NCBI RefSeq assembly: GCF_009749525.1
Contig: NZ_WOAC01000002.1
Coordinates: 186,001-250,000 of the forward strand
Source of the DNA: Mesorhizobium xinjiangense
GTDB lineage: Bacteria > Pseudomonadota > Alphaproteobacteria > Rhizobiales > Rhizobiaceae
Length of the DNA: 64,000 nt
Direction of reading: 5' to 3'
Made by a program: the position numbers and the translations under genes. Below, piece after piece: positions 25,907 to 34,422 of the stretch. Numbering within the stretch: position 1 is the first letter of the stretch; every line of letters starts with the position of its first letter. Below the pieces are notes generated by a model. It searched no databases. It saw only the letters and a program-made list of their open reading frames with translations, and was not told the origin of the DNA.

Positions 25907-27162
25907 AGGCTGATGATGTCCTGGTCCAACGTTTGAACGGCGTCCTGGACAAGGCGGACGCGCTCGACCTCCTGAAGGGTGCTGTGGCGCGTCAGAGCAT
26001 CACCGGCAATGAGGCGAACGTCGTCGACTATCTCGAGCAGCGCATGCGCGATTTGCGCCTTGCGCCCGAGCGCGCCGATTTCCTGCCGGGCCGCCCCAAT
26101 GTCTGGGGCGAACGAACGGGCGAAGGCGGCGGACCGCGGCTGCTCTTCATCGGACATACAGACACTGTCCATGTGCGCGGCTGGGCGGAACGCTGGGCCG
26201 GCACAGAGCGAGAGGATCCGTTCGGCGGCGCCATCGTCGACGGCGAAATCTGGGGGCGCGGCACGGGCGACCTGAAGGCGGGGATCTGTGCCGGACTTGC
26301 GGCACTCGATCTGCTCGACCGGGCCGGTGTGAGGCTCAAGGGCGACGTCGCCTTCGCCTTTGTCGGCGACGAGGAAAGCGGTGAGCCCGGCACAGGCGTC
26401 AGCGCCGGCATCAAGGACTTCTCGCGCCGGGTCAAGGCCGGCGAAATCGCGCGTCCCGACTTCGCCATCTATGTCGAGCCGACCCGGCTTTCGGTCTTTC
26501 CCGCGCAGATGGGGTTCTTCATCGCTGATGTGACGATCACCGGCAAGTCGGCCTATTTCGGTGTGCCGGAGCAAGGGGTCGATGCGCTGAAGGTCGCGCA
26601 CAATGCGCTTTCGGCGATCTGGCGGCATTCCGACGAGATCGCAGCACAGGCCAGCCACGACCTCGTCGGCCGAGCCTTCGCGCTGGTGACCGGCATCGAT
26701 GGCGGCGGCTACATCGCCGTGCCGGGCGAATGCCGCTTTTCGCTGATCCGCAAGCTGCTGCCCGGCGAGAGCTTGGATGCGGCGGTCGAGGCGCTCGAGG
26801 GCGTCATTCGCGTCGCTGCGGAAGGCGAGGGGATCTCGGTTGCAATCGAATATCCCGCCGGGCGCGACCATGGCTACGGCGGATCGCCGGCCGAGATCGA
26901 GGCCGACAGGGCCGAGATCGCATTGCTGGCATCTGTGCTCGACCAGGCGATGCCCGGCCGCGGGTCGATCGAGGGCGCACCCTATTGGTCGGAATCGCCT
27001 TTTCTCATCAATGAGATCGATTGTCCGACCGTCTATTGCGCGCCGGGCGACATCACCAACTGCCACACGCTCGAGGAGCGGGTGAACATCGACGAATACC
27101 TGGCCGGCATCGTCGCCTTCGCAGCCTTCATCGCCGGCTATTGCGGCGTCGCCTCGCCATGA
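25903..27162 (+). CDS. M20-family metallo-amidohydrolase/peptidase
   Basis: A 419-residue cytoplasmic two-zinc amidohydrolase of the ArgE/DapE/CPG2 family, cleaving an N-acyl or peptide amide bond. Metal-site motifs: FIGHTDTVHVRGW, GRGTGDLKAGICAG, VGDEESGEPGTG and the C-terminal NCHTLEERVNIDEY. The dimerisation lid lies between. Its ATG overlaps the ROK stop codon (ATGA), so it belongs to the same transcript. With a sugar-type importer and a PLP racemase-like protein downstream, an N-acyl amino acid or amide-linked amino compound is a plausible substrate, but this is inference. Confidence 0.88.
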   Translation: MKADDVLVQRLNGVLDKADALDLLKGAVARQSITGNEANVVDYLEQRMRDLRLAPERADFLPGRPNVWGERTGEGGGPRLLFIGHTDTVHVRGWAERWAGTEREDPFGGAIVDGEIWGRGTGDLKAGICAGLAALDLLDRAGVRLKGDVAFAFVGDEESGEPGTGVSAGIKDFSRRVKAGEIARPDFAIYVEPTRLSVFPAQMGFFIADVTITGKSAYFGVPEQGVDALKVAHNALSAIWRHSDEIAAQASHDLVGRAFALVTGIDGGGYIAVPGECRFSLIRKLLPGESLDAAVEALEGVIRVAAEGEGISVAIEYPAGRDHGYGGSPAEIEADRAEIALLASVLDQAMPGRGSIEGAPYWSESPFLINEIDCPTVYCAPGDITNCHTLEERVNIDEYLAGIVAFAAFIAGYCGVASP

Positions 27163-27203
27163 GATGACGCCTGCTATCAGGGGAACAAAAGGAGGATCAT
27201 CCT

Positions 27204-28259
27204 ATGACGATAAGATCATTGATTGCCGCCGTGTCGGTTGCGAGCCTGTTGGTCGGAGCGCCGGCGTTCGCCCAGACCGTTGGTCCGAAGGGGGAAACGG
27301 CCACGCCGTCCGCCTCGGTCACCGTGTCCGACGACAAGGCGGCCGCCTTGAATAAGGGCGGTCACAAGGCAGCGCTCCTGTGGCACGAGCAGTCCGATTT
27401 CGTCAATGCGGTGTCGGCCGGCGCAAACGACGAATTCGCCCGCCTCGGCATCGAGGTGGTGGCAACCACCAGCGCCGGTTTCGACGCTGCCAAGCAGCGC
27501 AGCGACATCGAGACTGCGATGGCGAAATCGCCCGACATCATCCTGTCGCTGCCGCTCGATCCGGTGACGTCCGCCGCGGCCTTCAAGGAGGCCAGGGACA
27601 ATGGCGTGAAGCTGGTGTTCCTGTCCAACGTGCCGAAGGACTATCAGCATGGGGGCGATTATGCGGCAATCGTCACCGACGATCTCTTCCAGATGGGCAA
27701 GCAGGCTGCCGACGCATTGGCCAAGGCGATGGGCGGCAAGGGCACGGTCGGCTGGATCTATCACGATGCCGACTATTACGTGACCAACCAGCGCGACAAT
27801 GCCTTCAAGGCGACGATCGAGAAGGACTATCCCGACATCTCGATCGTCGCCGAACAGGGCATCAGCGACCCGGCACGCGCCGAGGACATCGCCAATGCGA
27901 TGCTGCTGAAGAACCCGGATCTCGGCGGTATCTACGTTACCTGGGCCGGGCCGGCGGAAGGCGTGCTCGCCGCGTTGCGCGCCAATGGCAACAAGACCAC
28001 AAAGGTTGTCACCTTGGATCTGTCCGAGCCGATTGCGCTCGACATGGTCAAGGACGGAAACTTCGTGGCGATCGTCGCTGACGAGGCCTACGAGCTGGGC
28101 CGCGCCATGGCGGCAGCCGGCGCGCGAGCCCTCGCTGGCGAGGAGACACCGCCCTTTGTCGTTGCGCCCGCCATCACCGTAACCGCCGACAATGTTGGCG
28201 AGGCGTGGCAGCAATCGCTGCATCGCGCGGCACCCGAGAGCGTGCTCTCGGCGCGATAG
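27204..28259 (+). CDS. RbsB-type ABC transporter substrate-binding protein
   Basis: A 351-residue periplasmic binding protein with a signal peptide cleaved after VGAPAFA. The type I periplasmic fold is seen in KAALLWHEQSDFVNAVSAGA, SPDIILSLPLDPVTSAAAF and GIYVTWAGPAEGVLAALRA. Binding proteins of this class carry sugars, sugar derivatives, autoinducer-2 or purine-like ligands. AAAGGAGG precedes the ATG by about 10 bases. It follows the M20 gene by 41 bases, and the permease lies 87 bases downstream. Confidence 0.9.
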   Translation: MTIRSLIAAVSVASLLVGAPAFAQTVGPKGETATPSASVTVSDDKAAALNKGGHKAALLWHEQSDFVNAVSAGANDEFARLGIEVVATTSAGFDAAKQRSDIETAMAKSPDIILSLPLDPVTSAAAFKEARDNGVKLVFLSNVPKDYQHGGDYAAIVTDDLFQMGKQAADALAKAMGGKGTVGWIYHDADYYVTNQRDNAFKATIEKDYPDISIVAEQGISDPARAEDIANAMLLKNPDLGGIYVTWAGPAEGVLAALRANGNKTTKVVTLDLSEPIALDMVKDGNFVAIVADEAYELGRAMAAAGARALAGEETPPFVVAPAITVTADNVGEAWQQSLHRAAPESVLSAR

Positions 28260-28346
28260 CTCAACCTGCTGCCCGGTTTGTGGGAGTTCCATCCGGGCGG
28301 CAATTCCTGATGAGGACCGCCGCCGCAAGCTGCGGCGGCCCGACGG

Positions 28347-29342
28347 ATGGCATCCATGGCAACCCAGACCACCCAGCACGCAAGCCCCGCCAGGTGGCGG
28401 CCGGCATTGCTGCAACGCATAGATCTTCAGCAATATGTGCTCTACATCGGCTTCCTGGCGATCTTCCTCTTCTTCGCCGTCACATTGGCCGACGACGGCT
28501 TCCTGACGACCCGGAACCTGTCCAATATCGTGCTGCAGACGGCGCCGGCGACCATCATGGCGATCGGCCTGGTGTTTGTCCTTTCGGCAGGCGAGATCGA
28601 CCTGTCCTTCGGTTCCATCTTCGCCGTGGCTGCGCTTTCTGCCGCCGTCGTGATGCAGGAACATTCGATGCTGTTGGGCATCCTGGCCGGTCTCGGCGCG
28701 GGGCTTTCCATCGGCTTCTTCAACGGCGCGATGGTCGCCTATCTGGGATTGCCGTCCTTCCTGGTGACGCTCGCCACGATGGGACTTTTTGCCGGCGTCG
28801 CACGTTCGATGACAGATTTGCGCTCGATTCCCGTCATCAACGACGCGTTCACCGGCTTCTTCGGCTCCGGCTCGCTGATGGGCATTCCGTCGCTGATCCT
28901 GTGGACGTTGGTCGCCGTGATCATCGGCCATCTCATCTATCGCGAGAGCCGCTTCGGCGCCCATGTGATCGCCACCGGCGACAATCCGCGCGCCGCCCAG
29001 GTCTCCGGCATCAAGGTGCCGCGTATCCGTCTTGCAGTCCTGATGATCAGCGGCGGTTGCGCGGGGCTCGCCGGCCTTCTCTATGCCGGCCGTCTGCAGG
29101 CGGCCAAATACACGCTCGGCGAGAGCGATCTGATGACCGTCATTGCCGCCGTCATCGTCGGCGGAACGGCGCTCAAGGGCGGCAAGGGATCGGTGATCGG
29201 CGCACTGGTCGGGTCGCTGCTCATGGGCATGCTGAACAATGGGCTGATCCTGATGGGTCTTGCCGTGTCCGAGCAAATGATCGTGCGCGGCCTGATCATC
29301 CTCGTCGCCGTCGCTATCTCGCTGCGCGACACCAACCGCTAG
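28347..29342 (+). CDS. RbsC-type ABC transporter permease
   Basis: A 331-residue inner-membrane permease with about nine hydrophobic segments. The family signatures GLVFVLSAGEIDLSFGS and ATGDNPRAAQVSGIKVPR (the EAA-like coupling loop) are clear, as is VGGTALKGGKGSVIGALVGS. The likely start is ATG 28347 or 28356. Its TAG stop at 29340-29342 coincides with the left edge of a palindromic repeat that separates it from the next gene of the operon. Confidence 0.92.
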   Translation: MASMATQTTQHASPARWRPALLQRIDLQQYVLYIGFLAIFLFFAVTLADDGFLTTRNLSNIVLQTAPATIMAIGLVFVLSAGEIDLSFGSIFAVAALSAAVVMQEHSMLLGILAGLGAGLSIGFFNGAMVAYLGLPSFLVTLATMGLFAGVARSMTDLRSIPVINDAFTGFFGSGSLMGIPSLILWTLVAVIIGHLIYRESRFGAHVIATGDNPRAAQVSGIKVPRIRLAVLMISGGCAGLAGLLYAGRLQAAKYTLGESDLMTVIAAVIVGGTALKGGKGSVIGALVGSLLMGMLNNGLILMGLAVSEQMIVRGLIILVAVAISLRDTNR

Positions 29343-29448
29343 CGCGCGTTCGCTTCAAACCGAAACGTTTGAAGCAAAGATATGCGCGCCAGATCAATAT
29401 GTTGGAACATGTACCTTTCGCTCGATTCCGTTTGAGCGGGACATGTAC
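29341..29448 (-). repeat. RIME-like palindromic repeat, copy D, with a shortened palindrome
   Basis: Fourth copy, same orientation as copies B and C. The second palindrome has lost AAAC (CGCTCGATTCCGTTTGAGCG instead of CGCTCAAACGATTCCGTTTG...), so it folds less well than the others. It lies inside an operon, between the permease and the PLP-protein gene, and ends 11 bases before the latter's start. Confidence 0.85.
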
Positions 29449-29459
29449 AAGGAGACGCC

Positions 29460-30665
29460 ATGTTTCTCGATGTTCTCAGACGCCGCAACCCCGCCTTTGT
29501 CGAAGCCGCGATCAAGCTGCATCGCGAGGGCCGCATTCCGGCCAACGCCTACGTGCTCGACCTTGACGCGGTGGAGGAAAATGCCCGCCTGTTCAAAGCC
29601 GAGGCCGGCAGGCACGGGATGAAGGTCTTTGCCATGACCAAGCAGGTCGGCCGCAATTCGGCCTTCTGCCGAGCCGTGATGCGCGGCGGCATCGACCGCG
29701 CCGTCGCCGTCGACATGGCTTGTGCCGTGGCCTGCGACCGGGCAGGGCTCAAGGTGGGTCATCTCGGCCACCTCGTCCAGGTGCCGCGCGACGAGGCGGA
29801 GATGGCGGCGAGCCGCCTGCGGCCCGACTACTGGACCGTCTTCAGCGAGGAAAAGGCGAGGGAAGCTGGCGCGGCCGCCAGCAAGGCAGGGCGCAAGCAG
29901 GCGCTGCTTGCCCGCATTCACACCGAGGGCGATACCTTCTACCGTGGCCATGAAGGCGGGTTCCGGGCCGAAGACATCGCGGCGGTCGCCGACATGATCG
30001 ATCGTCTCGACGGTGCGCGCTTTGCCGGGCTTACGAGTTTTCCCGCACTGCTCTACGACAATGAAAAGAAGACGGTGCTGCCGACGCACAATCTTTCAAC
30101 GCTCGCCAAAGCCGCCGAAGCGCTGGTGAAGGCCGGCCGCAGCGACATCGAGGTCAACGCACCGGGCACGACGTCATCCGCCGTGCTCGACACCCTGGCC
30201 GACGCCGGGGCCACGCAATGCGAGCCCGGCAACGGGCTGCACGGCACGACACCGCTCCACGCGATCGAGGATCTGCCGGAGCGACCGGCGGTCCTCTATC
30301 TCACCGAGGTCTCCCATCTCCATGCCGACCGCGCCTATTGCTTCGGCGGCGGGCTCTATATCGACCCGGTCTTTCCCGACTACGATGTCAAGGCGATCGT
30401 CGCCGATGCGCCAACAACCTCGGAGCGGGCCCTCGCCAGCGTCGAGATTCCGCCACCCTCGGCAATCGACTATTACGGCATGATCGATGCGACCGGTCCG
30501 GCGAAGCCGAAGGCCGGCGACACGGTTGTGTTCGGCTTTCGCGGCCAGGCCTTCGTCACCCGCGCCTTCACCGTCGGCGTGTCCGGGATTTCGCGGGGCG
30601 ATCCGAAAGTGGAAACGATCGAGAACATCTTCGGTCAGCCCGAAGACTGGCCGAATCTCAGGTGA
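29460..30665 (+). CDS. YhfX-like PLP-dependent protein (alanine racemase fold)
   Basis: A 401-residue protein of the alanine racemase / D-threonine aldolase fold. The N-terminal barrel begins ANAYVLDLDAVEENARLF, with the likely PLP lysine in KVFAMTKQVGRNSAF (about K61). Later blocks are DIEVNAPGTTSSAVLDTL and YCFGGGLYIDPVFPDYD, which resemble E. coli YhfX rather than Alr. Substrate is unknown; racemisation or retro-aldol cleavage of an amino acid is possible. AAGGAG lies six bases before the ATG. It is placed between the permease and ATPase genes of one importer, so it is very likely part of the same pathway. Confidence 0.82.
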   Translation: MFLDVLRRRNPAFVEAAIKLHREGRIPANAYVLDLDAVEENARLFKAEAGRHGMKVFAMTKQVGRNSAFCRAVMRGGIDRAVAVDMACAVACDRAGLKVGHLGHLVQVPRDEAEMAASRLRPDYWTVFSEEKAREAGAAASKAGRKQALLARIHTEGDTFYRGHEGGFRAEDIAAVADMIDRLDGARFAGLTSFPALLYDNEKKTVLPTHNLSTLAKAAEALVKAGRSDIEVNAPGTTSSAVLDTLADAGATQCEPGNGLHGTTPLHAIEDLPERPAVLYLTEVSHLHADRAYCFGGGLYIDPVFPDYDVKAIVADAPTTSERALASVEIPPPSAIDYYGMIDATGPAKPKAGDTVVFGFRGQAFVTRAFTVGVSGISRGDPKVETIENIFGQPEDWPNLR

Positions 30666-30670
30666 GCGCC

Positions 30671-31423
30671 ATGACCAAAAAAACGCATGCCGGCTCCAAC
30701 CCGGTTCTCGAATTGAAGAACATCCACAAGGCCTTCGGCGGCATTGTGGCGATCGATGATTTCTCTCTCGATCTGCATGCCGGCGAGATCGTCGCGCTGG
30801 TGGGCGACAACGGCGCCGGTAAGTCCACACTGATCAAGATCATCTCCGGTGTCCATGCCCCGACCGCCGGCTCGATCACGCTCGATGGGCAGGCGGTCAG
30901 TTTCTCCGATGCCAGCAAGGCGCGCTCGAGCGGCATCGAGGTCGTCTATCAGGACCTGGCGCTGGCCGACCAGCAATCGGTCTATATGAACATGTTTCTC
31001 GGCCGCGAGAAATTGAAGGCCTTCGGCATGCTTGACCGGCGCTCGATGATCGAGGAGACGCAGCAGCTTGTCGACGAGCTCGATGTGCGCATTCCGTCGG
31101 CCGGCGCCATCATCCGCGACCTCTCGGGCGGCCAGCGGCAGGGTGTGGCGATTGCCCGCGCGACGCATTGGGCGAAAAAGCTGATCCTGCTCGACGAGCC
31201 GACCGCAGCCCTCGGCGTGGCCGAGACGGCGAAGGTGGAAAAGAACGTGCATGCGCTCAAGGAGCGCAATCTCGCCATTTTGATCATCAGCCACAGTCTC
31301 GACCAGGTGTTCAGGCTCTCCGACCGCATCTGCGTGCTGCGGCGCGGGCAACAGATCGGCGTGCGCGAGACGGCTAAGACCGACAAGAACGAGATCGTCT
31401 CCATGATCACGGGTGTTCATTGA
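30671..31423 (+). CDS. ABC transporter ATP-binding protein (single-domain, FrcA-like)
   Basis: A 250-residue ATPase partner of the RbsC-type permease. Walker A is GDNGAGKSTLIKIISG, the Q-loop VVYQDLALADQQ, the signature LSGGQRQGVAIARA and Walker B LILLDEPTAALG. It has only one ATPase domain, whereas many sugar importers of this class have two, so it should work as a homodimer. It starts 5 bases after the PLP gene and closes the operon that begins with the ROK regulator. Confidence 0.92.
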   Translation: MTKKTHAGSNPVLELKNIHKAFGGIVAIDDFSLDLHAGEIVALVGDNGAGKSTLIKIISGVHAPTAGSITLDGQAVSFSDASKARSSGIEVVYQDLALADQQSVYMNMFLGREKLKAFGMLDRRSMIEETQQLVDELDVRIPSAGAIIRDLSGGQRQGVAIARATHWAKKLILLDEPTAALGVAETAKVEKNVHALKERNLAILIISHSLDQVFRLSDRICVLRRGQQIGVRETAKTDKNEIVSMITGVH

Positions 31424-31532
31424 TGCCGGCAGCGGACATTGCGGCGATCGCGCGGCGTCGCACGCAGATGGCGCGGGAGATTCATTGAACCCGCCGCACG
31501 CTTCCCATTTTCGACCTAAGTCATTGAAATAA

Positions 31533-31608
<76 letters not shown>

Positions 31609-31926
31609 CCTGAACCGCCGCGATTTAAGCGCTTCGTCGTCCATGCGCAAGCCGAATCGGCAAAAATGCAAAGGAACTTCTCTGGAAGTGCGCGGCCATG
31701 CAACGCCGGGCGGTGCCTGGTGCGGTCGATCGACCATGGGCAGGGGCGGGCATTGCCTATGCCGATTTCTCCCGAGTTCCGTACGCCGCGCAACACCGTG
31801 AAATTGCCCGCGGTGAACTTTGCCAGCAAGATGGTGACAAAGCGCCAATGGCCGCTTGACAGGGTTCGTCGAAGCGCTTAATTCACCGCCACGACAGCGG
31901 CCGCGGCAAGTGGCCACGTCCAAAGC

Positions 31927-32003
31927 GCGGGTGTAGCTCAGCTGGTTAGAGTGCCGGCCTGTCACGCCGGAGGTCGCGGGTTCGAGCCCCGTCACTCGCG
32001 CCA
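31927..32003 (+). tRNA. tRNA-Asp (GTC anticodon)
   Basis: 77-base cloverleaf. Acceptor GCGGGTG / CACTCGC, D-loop AGCTCAGCTGGTTAGAG, anticodon stem CCGGC / GCCGG around loop CTGTCAC (anticodon GTC), T-arm GGGTTCGAGCCCC, encoded CCA. Confidence 0.95.
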
Positions 32004-32215
32004 TTTTCTTCAAGCATTCTGACACATTGATGGGCCGGAGAGTTTCAACTTTCCGCCGATCCGGTTTCAATGTTGGCGCGACGCGCAGGCTTGCCGCTGC
32101 CTGTGTCCGCGAAACAGGCGGAATATCAGGTCGATCTTTAGCATCACCTTGACTCTCTTCGGTCCGACCCGCTCTTATTGCGACGTTCAAATGGGCATCG
32201 CCCGGGAGGATGAAA

Positions 32216-33022
32216 ATGGAAGGACTTGCAGGGCAACTGGGCGCTTATGGTCCGCTGGTCGTCGGCGCGCTCAAGGCGTTGGTCTTTCTTGTCGTGGGCT
32301 GGATCGTTGCCAATGCCATCAGCGGCTTCGTGCGCCGCCAGGTGACGCGCAGCGAGCATATCGACAACACGCTCGGCACCTTCTTCGCGTCTCTCGTGAA
32401 GTGGCTGATTCTGATCGTTGTCTTTATTGCGGTTCTCCAGATTTTCGGCTTCGAGGCAACGAGCCTGATCGCCGTCCTCGGCGCTGCAACATTGGCCATC
32501 GGCTTCGCCCTGCAGGGAACCCTGGCCGATCTCGCCGCCGGCGTGATGCTGATCGTCTTTCGGCCCTACAAGCTCGACCAGTATGTCGATATCGATGGAA
32601 CGGCCGGCACCGTCAAGGATATCAACCTCTTCGTCACGGAGCTCGTGACGCCCGACAATGTTCAGATCATCGTTCCCAACGGCAAGGCGTGGGGCTCGAT
32701 CATCAGGAACTATTCGGCGCATGCGACGCGGCGGCTAGATCTCGAATTCGGCATCGACTATGGCGACGACGCCGACAAGGCCATCAAGATCATCACCGAC
32801 ATCTCCGGCGCCGATGCGCGTGTCCATGATGATCCCGCCCCCTGGGTGAGGGTCGTCAATCTCGGTGAATCGTCGGTCGATCTCGGCGTGCGCCTGTGGT
32901 GTGACGCCGGAGATTACTGGGATCTCAAATTCGACATGACCAAGCAGATCAAGGAAGCCTTCGACAAGAAGGGCATTTCCATTCCCTATCCCCATGCGGT
33001 CGAGATCCAAAAGAGCGCCTGA
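32216..33022 (+). CDS. small-conductance mechanosensitive channel (MscS family)
   Basis: A 268-residue MscS-type channel that opens on hypo-osmotic shock. Three membrane segments are visible (about residues 14-35, 58-80 and 85-110). The pore helix is AATLAIGFALQGTLADLAAG, rich in alanine and glycine. The beta domain has RPYKLDQYVDIDGTAGTVK, and IPYPHAVEI closes the protein. ATG 32216 is chosen because GGGAGG ends six bases before it; ATG 32210 directly abuts that site. It follows the tRNA-Asp gene and ends in a hairpin. Confidence 0.93.
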   Translation: MEGLAGQLGAYGPLVVGALKALVFLVVGWIVANAISGFVRRQVTRSEHIDNTLGTFFASLVKWLILIVVFIAVLQIFGFEATSLIAVLGAATLAIGFALQGTLADLAAGVMLIVFRPYKLDQYVDIDGTAGTVKDINLFVTELVTPDNVQIIVPNGKAWGSIIRNYSAHATRRLDLEFGIDYGDDADKAIKIITDISGADARVHDDPAPWVRVVNLGESSVDLGVRLWCDAGDYWDLKFDMTKQIKEAFDKKGISIPYPHAVEIQKSA

Positions 33023-33032
33023 CGCTCTTTTA
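33011..33032 (+). terminator. hairpin at the mscS 3' end
   Basis: Stem AAGAGCG / CGCTCTT with loop CCTGA, followed by a short TTTT. The gene's own stop codon lies in the loop. A second GC-rich stem, AGCCCCGGC / GCCGGGGCT (33033-33057), follows directly. Confidence 0.55.
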
Positions 33033-33089
33033 AGCCCCGGCAATATGGGCCGGGGCTCAGGCTGCCGACAGCGGTGCAGAAATGATCTT

Positions 33090-33171
33090 TCGTCATTCTC
33101 GGGCTTGTCCCGAGAATCTGCTAACCTACTGATGTTTATAGATCCTCGGCACAGGGGGGGCGAGGATGACG
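33090..33171. repeat. second type of dispersed palindromic repeat
   Basis: An 82-bp element with inverted ends (TCGTCAT at 33090, ATGACGA at 33165). Inside are two stems: ATTCTCGGG / CCCGAGAAT (33095-33117) and ATCCTCG / CGAGGAT (33142-33167). Elements with CTCGGGCTTGTCCCGAG cores are common between genes in alphaproteobacteria. Only one copy is present here. Confidence 0.65.
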
Positions 33172-33221
33172 ACGCGAATGTGGCGAGGCTCGTCAACGAG
33201 CTGAACCCCGGCGGCTATTTT

Positions 33222-33707
33222 CTAGAACCGGAAGGTCCAGTACAGGCAGGCCAGCATCGCCACGATGAAGCCGATAAATGCCAGCGTGCGCAGGAGGGCG
33301 CCGCGGCGCAGCGTTTCCAACGACAAATGGGCGGCAATGATGCCTGCGGCGAACAGGAACTGCCAGTCGATCAGAACCTGAAGCGCGGCGTCATAGCCGA
33401 AGGCAAAGCGGGCGATTTGAACGCCCGCTATGGTCGCAAGCAGGACCAGTGACGTCGAAAATATCGGTTTGGCTGCGCTGACGTGGAGAAGACCCGCAAG
33501 GCGGATCGGTGCGATCGTAATCAGAGCGCCGGCAAAGGCGTAGATCGCGGCCAGCGGGATGAAGGTTCTCGAATTGGCAAGCCCGTCGAGGCGCGTAATG
33601 CCAAGGCTGGCGAAGGCATAGCCCTTCATTTGCAGCCCGAAGCTGAGCGCGACCAGAAGGGCGGTGAGTCCTGCGACGATCAGGAATGCAGATGCAGTAC
33701 GGTTCAT
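33222..33707 (-). CDS. hypothetical multi-pass membrane protein
   Basis: A 161-residue protein with about five hydrophobic segments (for example FLIVAGLTALLVALSFGLQM and LAFIGFIVAMLACLYW). No family signature is recognised. ATG 33707 is supported by GGAG seven bases upstream. The frame stays open further upstream across a palindromic repeat, but that part is not protein-like. Nothing in the neighbourhood points to a role. Confidence 0.65.
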   Translation of the reverse strand: MNRTASAFLIVAGLTALLVALSFGLQMKGYAFASLGITRLDGLANSRTFIPLAAIYAFAGALITIAPIRLAGLLHVSAAKPIFSTSLVLLATIAGVQIARFAFGYDAALQVLIDWQFLFAAGIIAAHLSLETLRRGALLRTLAFIGFIVAMLACLYWTFRF

Positions 33708-33976
33708 CGTTCGCTCCGCCGGGAATCGGTTTGCCCTACCCGGATAGGACGATGTGCCGTGCCATGAAAGCCCTCTGTCGAGGGGGAGTGGACCGCAAGG
33801 CGTGACGGAAGTGTTGCCGGTATAATTTTTTAGGTTTGAAGGAACGAAATTGATTGGTAATGCGGGGCAGTCTGCCGTCGCCTCTGCATTTGGCCGGCCA
33901 GACTGCCCCAGCGGCTCCCGCCAGGCATGCGTCAGGCGGGGGTCGTTGGGCATGCCTGTCGAAGCGCCGCTGTCCC
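33708..33976. other. noncoding stretch rich in palindromes
   Basis: No gene seen. It contains a perfect 11-bp inverted repeat GGGGCAGTCTG / CAGACTGCCCC (33864-33874, 33899-33909), a smaller CCCGCC / GGCGGG hairpin next to it, and an isolated TATAAT at 33821-33826 without a matching -35. Confidence 0.5.
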
Positions 33977-34090
33977 AGAACATGTCCCGCTCAAACGGGA
34001 TCGTTTGAGCGAAAGGCACATGCTCCACCATAGTGATCTGGCGCGCATATCTTTGTTTCAAACGTTTCCGTTTGAAGCGAACGCGCGCCA
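33977..34090 (+). repeat. RIME-like palindromic repeat, copy E
   Basis: Fifth copy, same orientation as copy A: CGCTCAAACGGGATCGTTTG... palindrome, then TGATCTGGCGCGCATAT, then the TTCAAACG / CGTTTGAA palindrome. It is followed by about 330 bases without a recognisable gene before the CYTH-CHAD gene. Confidence 0.85.
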
Positions 34091-34422
34091 GAAAGGACGC
34101 GAACCCCTTAATGGCGTGAATGCGGATACGCCACCCACCACAAGTCGTCTAATCGATATGATTGGCCAAACATGACGCCCCGGCAGGCATTTGCCCAGTA
34201 GTGTTGCAGCAATGTCACGCTGCCGCGTGCTCCAGCCTCGTCCCGTTCGGCAATCCGCGTTGCCTCGCACGCCGCTTGTGTGAAGCTTCTGCGACAACTA
34301 TCGTGGCTGTCCATTCATCGTGAAAGCCACGGCAGCAGAGCACGGCCGACATGCGGCCTTCAGGTGATCTGCGGGCCTGTCGGGAACGATTGCGCGGGAG
34401 AGCAGGATACGTGGCATCTGAC
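34091..34422. other. noncoding stretch upstream of the CYTH-CHAD gene
   Basis: About 330 bases. Only a weak CGTGGCT / AGCCACG hairpin near 34304-34334 is visible. No coding frame with a ribosome-binding site and no clear promoter. Confidence 0.4.

Noticed and set aside
27216-29276. A 686-residue open frame antisense to the binding protein and permease genes
   Set aside because: It runs through the mirror frame of two well-recognised genes, has no family motif, and is rich in Arg, His, Gln and Asp, typical of GC-rich antisense shadows.
33708-34061. N-terminal extension of the small membrane protein across repeat copy E
   Set aside because: The extension translates the palindromic element and intergenic sequence; ATG 33707 has a proper ribosome-binding site and begins a membrane segment.
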